A DNA stretch of 64,000 bases from an uncultured Salinicoccus sp. Lineage in GTDB: Bacteria; Bacillota; Bacilli; Staphylococcales; Salinicoccaceae. The DNA lies in NCBI GenBank assembly GCA_947494965.1, contig CANLWV010000001.1, positions 62,001 through 126,000 of the forward strand, read 5' to 3'. Of this stretch, positions 54,968-63,457 are shown in pieces. The notes beneath the pieces were generated by a model that was not told the origin of the DNA, did no database searches, and worked only from the letters and a program-made list of their open reading frames with translations. A program made the position numbers and the translations under genes. Positions within the stretch are counted from its first letter, which is position 1. The number at the start of each line of letters is the position of its first letter.

Positions 54968-55174
54968 ATGTTACATGAAACATGGCACGAAAATGACCTA
55001 GGTACAGTAAAGGTAGTGCATACAGATGCCGAAAAGTATAAAGTTTCTGATATGTTGACTGTTGGTAAAACATATAAAATGGTGAACGAAACTGAAGAAT
55101 ATATATTCGTCATAGATAATTCCGGAAAAGTCGGCGGCTATTACAAGACATATTTCGAAAAAGTGGAATCATAA
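54968..55174 (+). CDS. Conserved small protein (DUF6501-like)
   Basis: A 68-residue cytosolic protein, [20 protein letters not shown], with a predicted all-beta pattern and no motif of known activity. I recall similar ~66-residue staphylococcal proteins under DUF6501. The ATG at 54968 follows ggagag; a longer frame from 54950 is within that site. It overlaps the start of the MoxR-type ATPase gene by one base, so it forms an operon with the AAA/VWA pair, but its role there is unknown. Confidence 0.7.
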   Translation: MLHETWHENDLGTVKVVHTDAEKYKVSDMLTVGKTYKMVNETEEYIFVIDNSGKVGGYYKTYFEKVES

Positions 55175-55965
55175 TGGCTATTCGTTTTCTCCATAATGAT
55201 GAAACCATATATGAAGATTCGAAAATAATAATGTCTCTGAATAAAAATCTCCTGCTCAAAGGGCCGACCGGGTCGGGAAAGACCAGACTTGCTGAAAATT
55301 TAGCTGAAGATATGAATAGTTCCATGTACAGCATCAATTGTTCAGTGGATGTAGATATAGAATCTTTGCTTGGTTTCAAGACAATCGAGTATATCGATGG
55401 CAAGCAGGAAGTCGTATTCGTGTCAGGGCCCGTCATACAGGCGATGAATGAAGGGGCAATTCTCTATATAGATGAGATAAATATGGCGAAACCGGAAGTT
55501 TTGCCTATATTGAATGCCGCTTTGGACTACCGCCGAACCATTACCAACCCTTTAACAGGTGAAACAACGACGGCAAAGGATGGATTTAATGTCATTGCCG
55601 CGATAAATGTCGGATATGTCGGAACAATGCCCATGAATGAAGCGCTACTCAACCGGTTCAACGTAATCGAACTCGGTTATGTCTCGAGAGAGGCACTGAC
55701 TGAAGTTCTGAAAGCACAAAGCCTACAACAAGAGGAATCAGTCATTGACGCAATCACTCTTTTCCATACTGATCTCGTTACCATGACAGAACAGGGGCAG
55801 ATTTCACAGGAAGCTTCCAGTGTCAGGAGTCTGATTGACCTCGCAGACTTGTCTACTAAAATACCTATAAATCGAGCGTGTCGCCGCACAATCATTGACA
55901 AGCTCGATAGTAACCAGGAGAAGAAGGCGATTTTAAATGCAGCTGAGTTACGCTTTGGAAGGTGA
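55174..55965 (+). CDS. MoxR/NorQ-type AAA+ ATPase
   Basis: A 263-residue AAA+ ATPase. Walker A is [12 protein letters not shown], Walker B is [14 protein letters not shown], and the sensor region [24 protein letters not shown] follows. It belongs to the MoxR/NorQ/CbbQ group, which remodel enzymes together with a VWA-domain partner encoded next to them. That partner overlaps its stop by four bases here. The target enzyme cannot be seen in the window; the same pair occurs in S. aureus without a known client. Confidence 0.88.
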   Translation: MAIRFLHNDETIYEDSKIIMSLNKNLLLKGPTGSGKTRLAENLAEDMNSSMYSINCSVDVDIESLLGFKTIEYIDGKQEVVFVSGPVIQAMNEGAILYIDEINMAKPEVLPILNAALDYRRTITNPLTGETTTAKDGFNVIAAINVGYVGTMPMNEALLNRFNVIELGYVSREALTEVLKAQSLQQEESVIDAITLFHTDLVTMTEQGQISQEASSVRSLIDLADLSTKIPINRACRRTIIDKLDSNQEKKAILNAAELRFGR

Positions 55966-57713
55966 GGAATATCGCTTATTCATTTATTAAATTCAACGAT
56001 GAAGTTATAGATTCAAAAATTATGATGGAGTTGACGGATTTGACGCGCCTTCTGCTCAAACAGGAAAAAACTACTGTGATGGTGCGTAAGTTCAGTTACT
56101 TCAATCCAGTTGACAATATCTTCAATCTCAGTTTCTTTTGGAAACATAGACAGGATATATCCGAATTGGAAGGATTCAGGTACGATATCCTGACACGTTA
56201 TCCCTCCATTTTTATATTTGATTATGCTTTATACAGCAAAATGAAAGAGGAATCCAGGTTTACCCAACAGATCTTTCTTTCGCTGGAGTATAACCGTACT
56301 AGAAGATATGCACTACAAGAACGTCCATTAATAGTAGACATGATTGGTCCAGGTGACACTATCATGATGAGGGAGTATGAAAAACCTTCCAAAAGTGATG
56401 CCGAGAAGTTTTTAAAAGGATTTAATGTAGCCATTTTAAAATCGGAAGATTCATTTTATTTCATGGATGAATATTTTAATATCATCACCCATTCCACTGC
56501 CGAAAGTATAAAGCTCGCAATAGAGATGACAGATTATTTGTCCAGGTACATCTCAGTGTCTTCCAAATTTCAGATTCATGATATGCCGTTCAGTGAAATC
56601 GAGTCAGCCATCCGAAAAGATGATTTACGGAAGGATGCACAGAAACTAGAAAGCAAATCCAATGAAGACCAACAGGATGAGATGAGGCAGATAGATACTA
56701 AAACGGATAGGGATGCGGGGCAGGCTAACATGATTGGTGAGACGGGCGACAACGCATCCCACAAAAACGATCATGGAAAGCAAAATGATTATAATGATGA
56801 TGTTGATGATTACCACGAAGGTTTCGGCACAAATACTGGTGATAACCACTTCATGGACTCCTATTCTGCCAACCACAATGCCGTCCTGAATATTGTGCAA
56901 CCTAAAATAAATCTCACGAATTACACGGATTACAAATCATTATATGATATCTATCACTCTACAGCCCGGAAAATCATTCTAGAGATCATGCAGATTCTTG
57001 ATTACAAGATAAATTCTATACAAGATAACCGATCTTCAGGTAGGCTCATGAAAAATCCGGTAGGGCCAATGATTACAGGTAGCCATAAAGTTTTTACAAA
57101 GAAAAATACTGAATCGAGAGAAATAGATGCTGCATTTACTCTTATCATCGATCAATCTTTCTCTATGATGGAGAATCTCGAAGGGTGCCGTAATGGGGCA
57201 ATCATCATCAACAATGTGTTAAAGACGCTTGAAATCCCTCATCGTATCATTTCGCACCATGAAGATACATTTGAGGTCATGAAAAATCACTATCCCAACA
57301 CCATCTATGAACATATGGATTTCGAGCGCTCCAAATATTACTATCCTGTTTCTTTATTAAATATTGAAGCTTCGGGTGATAATAGAGATGGTATGATCTT
57401 GAGGCATGAGATGGAGCTTTTAAATAGGCGTAATGAAAAGAATAAGTTCATCATTATGTTTTCAGATGGATTGCCAAGCGCAGAAGAATATAATCAGAGC
57501 GGTATAATTGACACTCATGAAGCTGTGCAGGAAGCAGCTAAAAATGGTATAGGAGTAATCAATATCTTCATAAACCAAGATAATGAAGAAAATACATTAG
57601 AAGCCATAAAAAATATATATGATACTAATGCTGTCATTGTTGACGATGCTGAAGATATCGTATATGTTCTGCCGCAACTTATGCAAAGACTGCTGACACA
57701 GATGTTATTGTAA
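55962..57713 (+). CDS. VWA-domain protein, NorD/CoxE-like partner of the MoxR ATPase
   Basis: A 583-residue protein starting at GTG 55962 that overlaps the ATPase stop. The C-terminal VWA domain has an intact MIDAS motif, DQSFSMMEN, with later [12 protein letters not shown]. The middle is a flexible, Asp/Asn/His-rich linker (around residues 235-305, e.g. [17 protein letters not shown]) and the N-terminal part is helical. NorD/CoxE-type partners bring MoxR ATPases to their clients by metal-dependent contacts. The gene is notably AT-richer than the odh genes before it. Confidence 0.85.
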   Translation: MRNIAYSFIKFNDEVIDSKIMMELTDLTRLLLKQEKTTVMVRKFSYFNPVDNIFNLSFFWKHRQDISELEGFRYDILTRYPSIFIFDYALYSKMKEESRFTQQIFLSLEYNRTRRYALQERPLIVDMIGPGDTIMMREYEKPSKSDAEKFLKGFNVAILKSEDSFYFMDEYFNIITHSTAESIKLAIEMTDYLSRYISVSSKFQIHDMPFSEIESAIRKDDLRKDAQKLESKSNEDQQDEMRQIDTKTDRDAGQANMIGETGDNASHKNDHGKQNDYNDDVDDYHEGFGTNTGDNHFMDSYSANHNAVLNIVQPKINLTNYTDYKSLYDIYHSTARKIILEIMQILDYKINSIQDNRSSGRLMKNPVGPMITGSHKVFTKKNTESREIDAAFTLIIDQSFSMMENLEGCRNGAIIINNVLKTLEIPHRIISHHEDTFEVMKNHYPNTIYEHMDFERSKYYYPVSLLNIEASGDNRDGMILRHEMELLNRRNEKNKFIIMFSDGLPSAEEYNQSGIIDTHEAVQEAAKNGIGVINIFINQDNEENTLEAIKNIYDTNAVIVDDAEDIVYVLPQLMQRLLTQMLL

Positions 57714-57742
57714 CAGTCTGTGTCTTATATCTGACAATTTAG

Positions 57743-57757
57743 AATTTTCATAGACTA
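57743..57757 (+). promoter_or_regulatory. Weak CodY-like box upstream of brnQ
   Basis: aattttcatagacta matches the CodY consensus AATTTTCWGAAAATT at 11 of 15 positions. It lies 65 bases before the brnQ start and close to promoter-like elements (CTGACA at 57731, TATACT at 57767). BrnQ permeases are CodY targets in related bacteria. Confidence 0.3.
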
Positions 57758-57821
57758 AAACAGTTTTATACTGTAAACTAAAGTCTATCATTTATATCAA
57801 ATTCAATTAGGGGGTCAATAA

Positions 57822-59135
57822 ATGAAGTTTAAAAACAGTCTTATAGTTGGATTTATGTTGTTTGCCATGTTCTTTGGAGCAGGCAACCTTATTTTCCCGC
57901 CGGGTCTAGGTTTTCAAAGTGGGGATCTGTTCTGGCTGGCGATTATCGGGTTCGTCATCACTGGGGTAGGATTACCTCTGGTTGGGGTGATTGCAGGCTC
58001 AATCTCAAGAGGAGGGTACAGGGAGTCATTGAAAGTGGTTCATCCCGTATTCGCAGTCTTATTTATGGTCGCCATATATTTGGCCATTGGACCTTTCTTT
58101 GCCATTCCGAGAACTGCAACAACTGCATATGAAATGGCAGCCGTTCCATTTATCAACGGAGCTGGTGGGGTTAGTCTTCTTATCTTTTCAATCGTCTTTT
58201 TCATTATAGTATTCGCCCTCAGCTACAATCCGACAAGTATGGTCGATAATATTGGACGGTTTTTGACGCCGGTATTACTCCTTACCATCGTTGCCCTCAT
58301 CATCAAGGCTATAATGATGTATACAGGTAATGCTCCGAATCCTTCTGCAGAAGAATTTAATGCCAGTGCACCATTTTCTGTCGGTTTTACGGAAGGCTAT
58401 CTGACTATGGATGCCATAGCAGCAATAGCATTTTCAGTGATCGTTTTGAACGCCATCAGAGGGCTCGGTATCAACAGCCGAAAAGAATTATTGATAGAAA
58501 CCGTAAAATCCGCTTCAATCGCAGCTCTGCTGCTCGGAATAATCTATATATCACTCGGTTGGATAGGCAATAGGGTGAATATTGGAGACGAGGTTATAGG
58601 TGATCAGAACTTGGGGACATTCATCCTTACGTTCACCGCCAGTGATACTTATGGTGGTTTTGGAGCTGTATTGTTAGGGGTTATTGTACTTGTTGCCTGT
58701 TTGACAACCGCAACAGGACTCATTGTTGCGGTCAGTGAATATTTCAACAGTATTTTGCCTAAAATCTCATATGAAACTTTTGTCATCGGTTTCACATTGT
58801 TGTCACTCCTGCTTGCCAACCAAGGATTGAATCAGGTAATACAGACAAGTGTACCTGTTCTTTACATCATCTATCCAGTCGCCATGGCTTCTGTTGCGTT
58901 GTTGTTCATAACATACTTTGTTCCGTCACCGAGACTCAGTTTCCAACTGCCGGTTTATCTAATAATCATAACCAGTGTGTTGGCTGTCATTCAACGTAAT
59001 GGTTGGATGGATATCGGATGGATTGAAAGCATGCCGTTATTTGCAAGTTCATTCGAATGGATTCCAGTAATGATAATCGGCTATATCGTAGGCTATCTTA
59101 TAGGTCTCAAGAAAGAACGCATATCTTATTCTTAA
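57822..59135 (+). CDS. brnQ: Branched-chain amino acid transport protein BrnQ
   Basis: A 437-residue LIVCS-family symporter with about 12 membrane segments. The start KNSLIVGFMLFAMFFGAGNLIFPPG is the family signature. It imports leucine, isoleucine and valine with a cation (Na+ or H+). An aggggg site precedes the ATG. The gene stands alone: the preceding VWA gene ends 108 bases earlier without a terminator, and a very strong bidirectional terminator follows. Confidence 0.94.
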   Translation: MKFKNSLIVGFMLFAMFFGAGNLIFPPGLGFQSGDLFWLAIIGFVITGVGLPLVGVIAGSISRGGYRESLKVVHPVFAVLFMVAIYLAIGPFFAIPRTATTAYEMAAVPFINGAGGVSLLIFSIVFFIIVFALSYNPTSMVDNIGRFLTPVLLLTIVALIIKAIMMYTGNAPNPSAEEFNASAPFSVGFTEGYLTMDAIAAIAFSVIVLNAIRGLGINSRKELLIETVKSASIAALLLGIIYISLGWIGNRVNIGDEVIGDQNLGTFILTFTASDTYGGFGAVLLGVIVLVACLTTATGLIVAVSEYFNSILPKISYETFVIGFTLLSLLLANQGLNQVIQTSVPVLYIIYPVAMASVALLFITYFVPSPRLSFQLPVYLIIITSVLAVIQRNGWMDIGWIESMPLFASSFEWIPVMIIGYIVGYLIGLKKERISYS

Positions 59136-59143
59136 TAAAAATT

Positions 59144-59189
59144 AAAGAATCGGCCGATATTAGTTATCTAATATCGGCCGATTCTTTTT
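59144..59189. terminator. Bidirectional terminator between brnQ and telA
   Basis: A 20-bp perfect stem (aaagaatcggccgatattag and complement), ttat loop and flanking A and T runs; the telA stop codon is at its right edge. Confidence 0.94.
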
Positions 59190-60372
59190 AATAACGATGT
59201 TCATCTTTAAGTTCAAGTAGTCTCGATTTAAGCTCATCTTCCATATTGACGAGTTCTTTTTCTGCAGCCTGCCTCTTTTGGGAGCCTTCCTGTTGTATCC
59301 TCAGTGTCTCTTCTATAGTGCTGACAAGATTATCCTGGGTGGTTTTCAGCGTTTCAATATCCACTATACCGCGTTCATTTTCTCTGGCTGTCGTAATCGA
59401 GTTCTGCTTAAGCATCTCAGAGTTCTTTGTAAGCAAGTCATTAGTGGTGTTCGAAACAGCTTGTTGAGCCTGTGAGGCTGACTGTTGACGGAGTAGGGTC
59501 AACGCAATCGCCATTTGGTTTTTCCATAATGGTATGCTCGTTAATATTGAACTTTGTATCTTTTCCGCAAGCGTCTGGTTGATGTTCTGTATCATTCTGA
59601 TTTGCGGTGCTGACTGCAACGTGATTTGACGCGACAGTTTCAGATCATAAATCCTTTTTTCGAGTCGATTGATATACTGCATCATGTCATTAACTTCCTG
59701 AACGTCCATCTGGTTATCAGAGTTATGTGCCTTGCTCTTTAATTCTGGCAAGGTTTTCTCATTCAGTTCTTCCTTCTTCAATTCTGCAGCCGCAATGTAG
59801 ATGTTGATCGCATCAAAATAATCCTTATTTTGATTGTATAATTGATCTAAAGATTGGATATCCTTTATCAGCACTTCTTTGGCATGTTCAAGTTGGATGC
59901 TGATCCTGTCTACTTGTGAAGCGACGCTCTGGTGCTTCGATATCAGCTCATTCACAGATTTTTTCACTCGTTTGAACAGACGGTTGAATATATTCTTTTT
60001 CTTATCAGTCAGTTCATCTGGGTTTATTTCCTTGAGCTTTTTCATCAAGTTCTCCAGTGTATCCCCTATCGGACCGACATCCTTCGACTGGACTTCCGAT
60101 AACATCTGATGGGAAAACTTTGAGAGGGCTTGTTGGGCGTTTGAACCGTACTGGATCAATCCATCATTATCCAGTGGTTCTATTTTATCTTTTATTTCTT
60201 CAATTTTCTTAAGGTCTTCTTCACTGAAGCGTTCCTTATACGTTGTGAGTTGATCCTGTTCCACCGATTCGATGTCTGTAGGTTCTGGCTGAGGCATAAG
60301 TTCTGTATTCTCATCCACAGATGAGAAAGGATCGGAGAGTAGGGATTCCTTCAAATTATTTTCTTCCTTCAT
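59188..60372 (-). CDS. TelA/KlaA-like toxic anion resistance family protein
   Basis: A 394-residue, acidic, largely coiled-coil protein with no membrane segment. Characteristic TelA stretches are NIYIAAAELKKEELNEKTLP and QITLQSAPQIRMIQNINQTL, SSILTSIPLWKNQMAIALTL. The family name comes from plasmid tellurite resistance; chromosomal members in S. aureus and Listeria are tied to cell-wall stress and lysozyme or antibiotic tolerance. The ATG at 60372 follows gaggtg by six bases. It overlaps xpaC, with which it forms an operon. Confidence 0.9.
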   Translation of the reverse strand: MKEENNLKESLLSDPFSSVDENTELMPQPEPTDIESVEQDQLTTYKERFSEEDLKKIEEIKDKIEPLDNDGLIQYGSNAQQALSKFSHQMLSEVQSKDVGPIGDTLENLMKKLKEINPDELTDKKKNIFNRLFKRVKKSVNELISKHQSVASQVDRISIQLEHAKEVLIKDIQSLDQLYNQNKDYFDAINIYIAAAELKKEELNEKTLPELKSKAHNSDNQMDVQEVNDMMQYINRLEKRIYDLKLSRQITLQSAPQIRMIQNINQTLAEKIQSSILTSIPLWKNQMAIALTLLRQQSASQAQQAVSNTTNDLLTKNSEMLKQNSITTARENERGIVDIETLKTTQDNLVSTIEETLRIQQEGSQKRQAAEKELVNMEDELKSRLLELKDEHRY

Positions 60373-61084
60373 CATGTTCACCTCTGTCTTGATATACTGG
60401 TTCTTTCTCTTCTTTTTTCAAGTTGATCTTTTGCTCTTCCATTTGGTTATCCAACTTTAGGGTGGTCGTCTTTCTTTTCCTGTTCAACTTAATGATGTCC
60501 TTTTCCACCTCGAGATTTTGATAGCCTGTGGCATTCATCGCTGATAGGTTAGACTGGATGGTGCGCTTTAGTTCAAAGAGGGAAATCCGGGTTTCATGAA
60601 GCTTGATTTTTTCATCTTTTGTCTTTCCAGGCATCTTATATAGAAACAAATACTGCTCAATAGTGTTAACGGCAGAATCCAAGTTTGAATGGAAGAATTG
60701 CTGGATGCTGAAGAAAAGTTTCGGATCATTTTCTACAGCTTGATAGATGGTACGCGAAAGCCTGTTTATATCGTATATCAATTTTGCGTCTTTTAATGTT
60801 CTTACATTCTTGTAGCTTTGCCTCAAGCGTTTCATCTTTTCCCTGGCTTCAGACAATTGCTTCTTAACATGTTGGTACTCACTTTTCGTAATACCCATCT
60901 TTTCCAGTTGTGACCGCATACTTCTCGTCTGGACTGGTAGGTAGGATGAAAAGAACGCCCCAGCCGCAATCATCATATCGAATATAAGATGAATGTCAAA
61001 GGCGATCATCGAAAGCATACCGGCAATCAACGCAACTGGTATGGATACCATCGACGCAACCAAGTGGGAAATATTTTTATTCAT
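60356..61084 (-). CDS. XpaC-family protein (5-bromo-4-chloroindolyl phosphate hydrolysis protein)
   Basis: A 242-residue protein with two N-terminal hydrophobic segments (~residues 8-50) and a long charged coiled coil (SEYQHVKKQLSEAREKMKRLRQ). The family name derives from a B. subtilis phenotype rather than shown enzyme activity. XpaC-TelA pairs are common in Firmicutes (yceG/xpaC, yaaN), and here the stop overlaps the start of telA. A membrane-bound partner for TelA is a reasonable inference. Confidence 0.88.
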   Translation of the reverse strand: MNKNISHLVASMVSIPVALIAGMLSMIAFDIHLIFDMMIAAGAFFSSYLPVQTRSMRSQLEKMGITKSEYQHVKKQLSEAREKMKRLRQSYKNVRTLKDAKLIYDINRLSRTIYQAVENDPKLFFSIQQFFHSNLDSAVNTIEQYLFLYKMPGKTKDEKIKLHETRISLFELKRTIQSNLSAMNATGYQNLEVEKDIIKLNRKRKTTTLKLDNQMEEQKINLKKEEKEPVYQDRGEHDEGRK

Positions 61085-61110
61085 AAAAGCAATACACCTT
61101 CAGTCGATAA

Positions 61111-61380
61111 CTATTTTGTCGAGAAATTACTGTAGCTGGAGTCATATGGCATTTTCTTGATTGAATGATCATCAACTTGTGAAGCAGGGGAGGCACCTTT
61201 GATTATTTCATCAGTAAACTCATCAAGATCATCTTTTTTACCGGATGCATAGATTTCCACGTAATCTCTTACATTTGCTGCATATCCGGTTATGCCAAAT
61301 CGATCGGCGATTCTTTTTGCAGAATACCTGAACCCGACTCCTTGGACTTTTCCAATAACAATAATCATTCTTGTCTCCAT
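61111..61380 (-). CDS. acyP: Acylphosphatase
   Basis: An 89-residue enzyme that hydrolyses acyl phosphates such as 1,3-bisphosphoglycerate. The phosphate-binding VQGVGFRYSAKRIADRFG holds the catalytic Arg, and the catalytic Asn is in YAANVRDYVEI. Length is standard. The gene is upstream of xpaC by 26 bases on the same strand. An agaggtg site precedes the ATG. Confidence 0.94.
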   Translation of the reverse strand: METRMIIVIGKVQGVGFRYSAKRIADRFGITGYAANVRDYVEIYASGKKDDLDEFTDEIIKGASPASQVDDHSIKKMPYDSSYSNFSTK

Positions 61381-61420
61381 TTTATAACACCTCTTATTAA
61401 TATATTATAAGTTTTTTAGC

Positions 61421-61450
61421 TTGATAATGCGAATTATACGCGTATATAAT
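61421..61450 (+). promoter_or_regulatory. Promoter for the DUF1033 gene
   Basis: TTGATA (61421-61426), 18-base spacer, TATAAT (61445-61450). A perfect 12-base palindrome, tatacgcgtata (61435-61446), lies in the spacer and reaches the -10, and may be an operator. Confidence 0.55.
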
Positions 61451-61485
61451 ACATTTATTAAGGTTACCGAATTGGGGTTTTTAAA

Positions 61486-61776
61486 ATGTACGAAGTTGTC
61501 ATACTAAAGGCGGATTACGAAGGTTGGTGGCTTTTTGAAGGCTGGCAGGAAGAAATAGTGGACCGATATACGTATGATACAGAGGAAGAAATGGGAAATG
61601 GATATACAGATATTATTCTAGGTATGAAGAAGCGCTTCAACTCATATAAGATCGGCAAGTATGATATGTATGCCTTTTTCAATGGTTGTGAATTGGAATA
61701 CTGTGAAGACTGCGATGAAGACCTTCAAATCTTCTATACTCCAATCATGATCAAGGATAATGAAGTAGTCAAATAG
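61486..61776 (+). CDS. DUF1033 family protein
   Basis: A 96-residue protein rich in aromatic and acidic residues: MYEVVILKADYEGWWLFEGW is the typical DUF1033 start. A CEDCDED motif in the C-terminal part has two Cys that could bind metal. Function is unknown. It precedes cspA, as a gene of this kind does in S. aureus, where nearby msa genes affect regulation of virulence; equivalence to those genes is not established here. Confidence 0.8.
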   Translation: MYEVVILKADYEGWWLFEGWQEEIVDRYTYDTEEEMGNGYTDIILGMKKRFNSYKIGKYDMYAFFNGCELEYCEDCDEDLQIFYTPIMIKDNEVVK

Positions 61777-61824
61777 GATACTCAGAATATTCTTATGATA
61801 CAAAAAATATATTAGCATATTGGT

Positions 61825-61853
61825 TTGCAAAATAAGTCAAAATAGAGTATAAT
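61825..61853 (+). promoter_or_regulatory. Promoter for cspA
   Basis: TTGCAA (61825-61830), 17-base spacer, TATAAT (61848-61853), with the start site predicted near 61860. The -10 is a consensus match. Confidence 0.8.
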
Positions 61854-61860
61854 CAATATA

Positions 61861-61888
61861 TCAATAGTCATATGATATTTACTATTGA
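61861..61888 (+). promoter_or_regulatory. Hairpin at the 5' end of the cspA leader
   Basis: Perfect 8-bp arms tcaatagt (61861-61868) and actattga (61881-61888) flank a 12-base loop. The hairpin is at or just after the predicted transcription start and is followed by a U-rich stretch before the ribosome binding site. Confidence 0.6.
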
Positions 61889-61912
61889 ATATCGTTTTTG
61901 GAGGATTTATTA

Positions 61913-62113
61913 ATGAAACAAGGTACAGTAAAATGGTTCAATGCAGAAAAAGGTTTTGGCTTCATCGAGATTGAAGGCGAGAATGACGTATTCGTACACT
62001 TCTCTGCAATCAACCAAGAAGGCTACAAATCACTTGAAGAAGGTCAATCAGTAGAATTCGAAGTAGTTGAAGGCGACCGCGGCCCACAAGCTGCTAACGT
62101 TATTAAACTATAA
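61913..62113 (+). CDS. cspA: Cold shock protein CspA
   Basis: A 66-residue single cold-shock domain: [20 protein letters not shown] has RNP1 (KGFGFI), and VFVHFSAI has RNP2. It binds single-stranded RNA and DNA and acts as an RNA chaperone. The ATG at 61913 follows ggagg at 61899-61903, so a longer frame from 61898 is rejected. The leader of about 50 bases contains a hairpin and a U-rich region. A terminator follows. In S. aureus cspA also lies beside lysA-alr. Confidence 0.97.
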   Translation: MKQGTVKWFNAEKGFGFIEIEGENDVFVHFSAINQEGYKSLEEGQSVEFEVVEGDRGPQAANVIKL

Positions 62114-62150
62114 TATAAATCAATTTATTTTAAATGGATTTGTATCATCT

Positions 62151-62181
62151 AAACCCCAAGGCTTTTGCCTTGGGGTTTTTA
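62151..62181. terminator. Bidirectional terminator between cspA and lysA
   Basis: A 12-bp perfect stem (aaaccccaaggc / gccttggggttt), tttt loop and a T run on the plus side. Confidence 0.92.
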
Positions 62182-62194
62182 AATATTAATATAT

Positions 62195-63457
62195 TCAAGT
62201 AACATCATTCTCTATCAATTGGGCGAGTGTCTGCCTTTTTATGATTTCACGCATTCCCTCATCCGAAATGAACACCACTGCCGGTTTTCTCATCTGATTA
62301 TAATTGGAAGCCATTGAATAATGATAGGCTCCTGTAGATTTGACTACAAGCAAATCTCCACGCGTGATATTTTCAGGCAGAGCGATGTCTTTACTGATCA
62401 CATCTCCTGATTCGCAGAGTTTCCCGACGATATGTGATCTTATTTCTTTTCCTTCCCTTTTTTTGACTGGAAGTACTGTATACTCAGCGCCATATAGTGC
62501 TGTACGCAGATGGTCACTCATCCCCCCATCTATGGAAACATACCGGGAGACACCTGGTATTTCTTTGACCACACCTGTTTCGTATAGAGTGGCTCCCGCT
62601 TCTGCAACAATTGAACGCCCAGGTTCTATCATGATGTGGGGCAAGGGCATACTATACTGATGGCACAGGTTTTTCAATTTGGCGAGAATGGCTTCAAACG
62701 CTTCCTCAATCGGAAATCTGTCATCTTTTTCCGTGTACCGGATGCCGTATCCGCCCCCCATATTCAGTACCTCAATTTGAATGTCAGTTTCTTTCAACCA
62801 TCTCAACACCATTTCCATGGCATCGATAAACGGCTGTATTTCAGTCAATTGGGAGCCAAGATGATAATGTAGACCTTTAAATTCAAGATTGCGGCTATGC
62901 TTGATCTCTTTTATAGCCTCTAAGGCAGAGCCATTGGAAATCGATAAGCCGAACTTGCTGTCTGCCTGCCCAGTCTGTATATATGAATGGGTGTCAACGT
63001 CAACCCCTGGATTTACCCTCAACAATACTTGGACTGGGTGCTGAGCAATATCATCTATAAGTGCCACCTCGTCAAGGGCATCCACCACAAATAGCCCGAC
63101 TCCTGCTGAAAGTGCATACTCAATCTCTTCTTGAGTCTTGTTGTTGCCATGAAAGTGTATATCTTCCGCTGGCATTCCACCGGCAAGGGCTGTATAAAGT
63201 TCACCTGCCGAGACGACATCCATCTTCATGTTCTCTTCCCGCAGAAGACGCACCAACTGGATAGAAGTAAATGCTTTAGAAGCATATGAAATAGAATATC
63301 CAATTTCATCCTTCTGGAGGGCATCGTGATATCTTCGGCAATTCTCCCGTATCTTATCTTCATCATAAATAAATAAGGGGGTACCATATTTATCAGCAAC
63401 CTCCGATAGAGGATGACCTTTGATCTGAAGCTCATTATCTACATACTCTAACATCAT
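62195..63457 (-). CDS. lysA: Diaminopimelate decarboxylase
   Basis: A 420-residue fold type III PLP enzyme making lysine from meso-diaminopimelate. The PLP lysine is in SYASKAFTSIQ, GGGYGIRY and CESGDVI bind cofactor and substrate. Lysine is used for protein and, in staphylococcal relatives, for the peptidoglycan stem peptide. The ATG at 63457 has aaaggtg seven bases upstream. It overlaps the alr stop, consistent with the end of a dap-type operon. Confidence 0.96.
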   Translation of the reverse strand: MMLEYVDNELQIKGHPLSEVADKYGTPLFIYDEDKIRENCRRYHDALQKDEIGYSISYASKAFTSIQLVRLLREENMKMDVVSAGELYTALAGGMPAEDIHFHGNNKTQEEIEYALSAGVGLFVVDALDEVALIDDIAQHPVQVLLRVNPGVDVDTHSYIQTGQADSKFGLSISNGSALEAIKEIKHSRNLEFKGLHYHLGSQLTEIQPFIDAMEMVLRWLKETDIQIEVLNMGGGYGIRYTEKDDRFPIEEAFEAILAKLKNLCHQYSMPLPHIMIEPGRSIVAEAGATLYETGVVKEIPGVSRYVSIDGGMSDHLRTALYGAEYTVLPVKKREGKEIRSHIVGKLCESGDVISKDIALPENITRGDLLVVKSTGAYHYSMASNYNQMRKPAVVFISDEGMREIIKRQTLAQLIENDVT

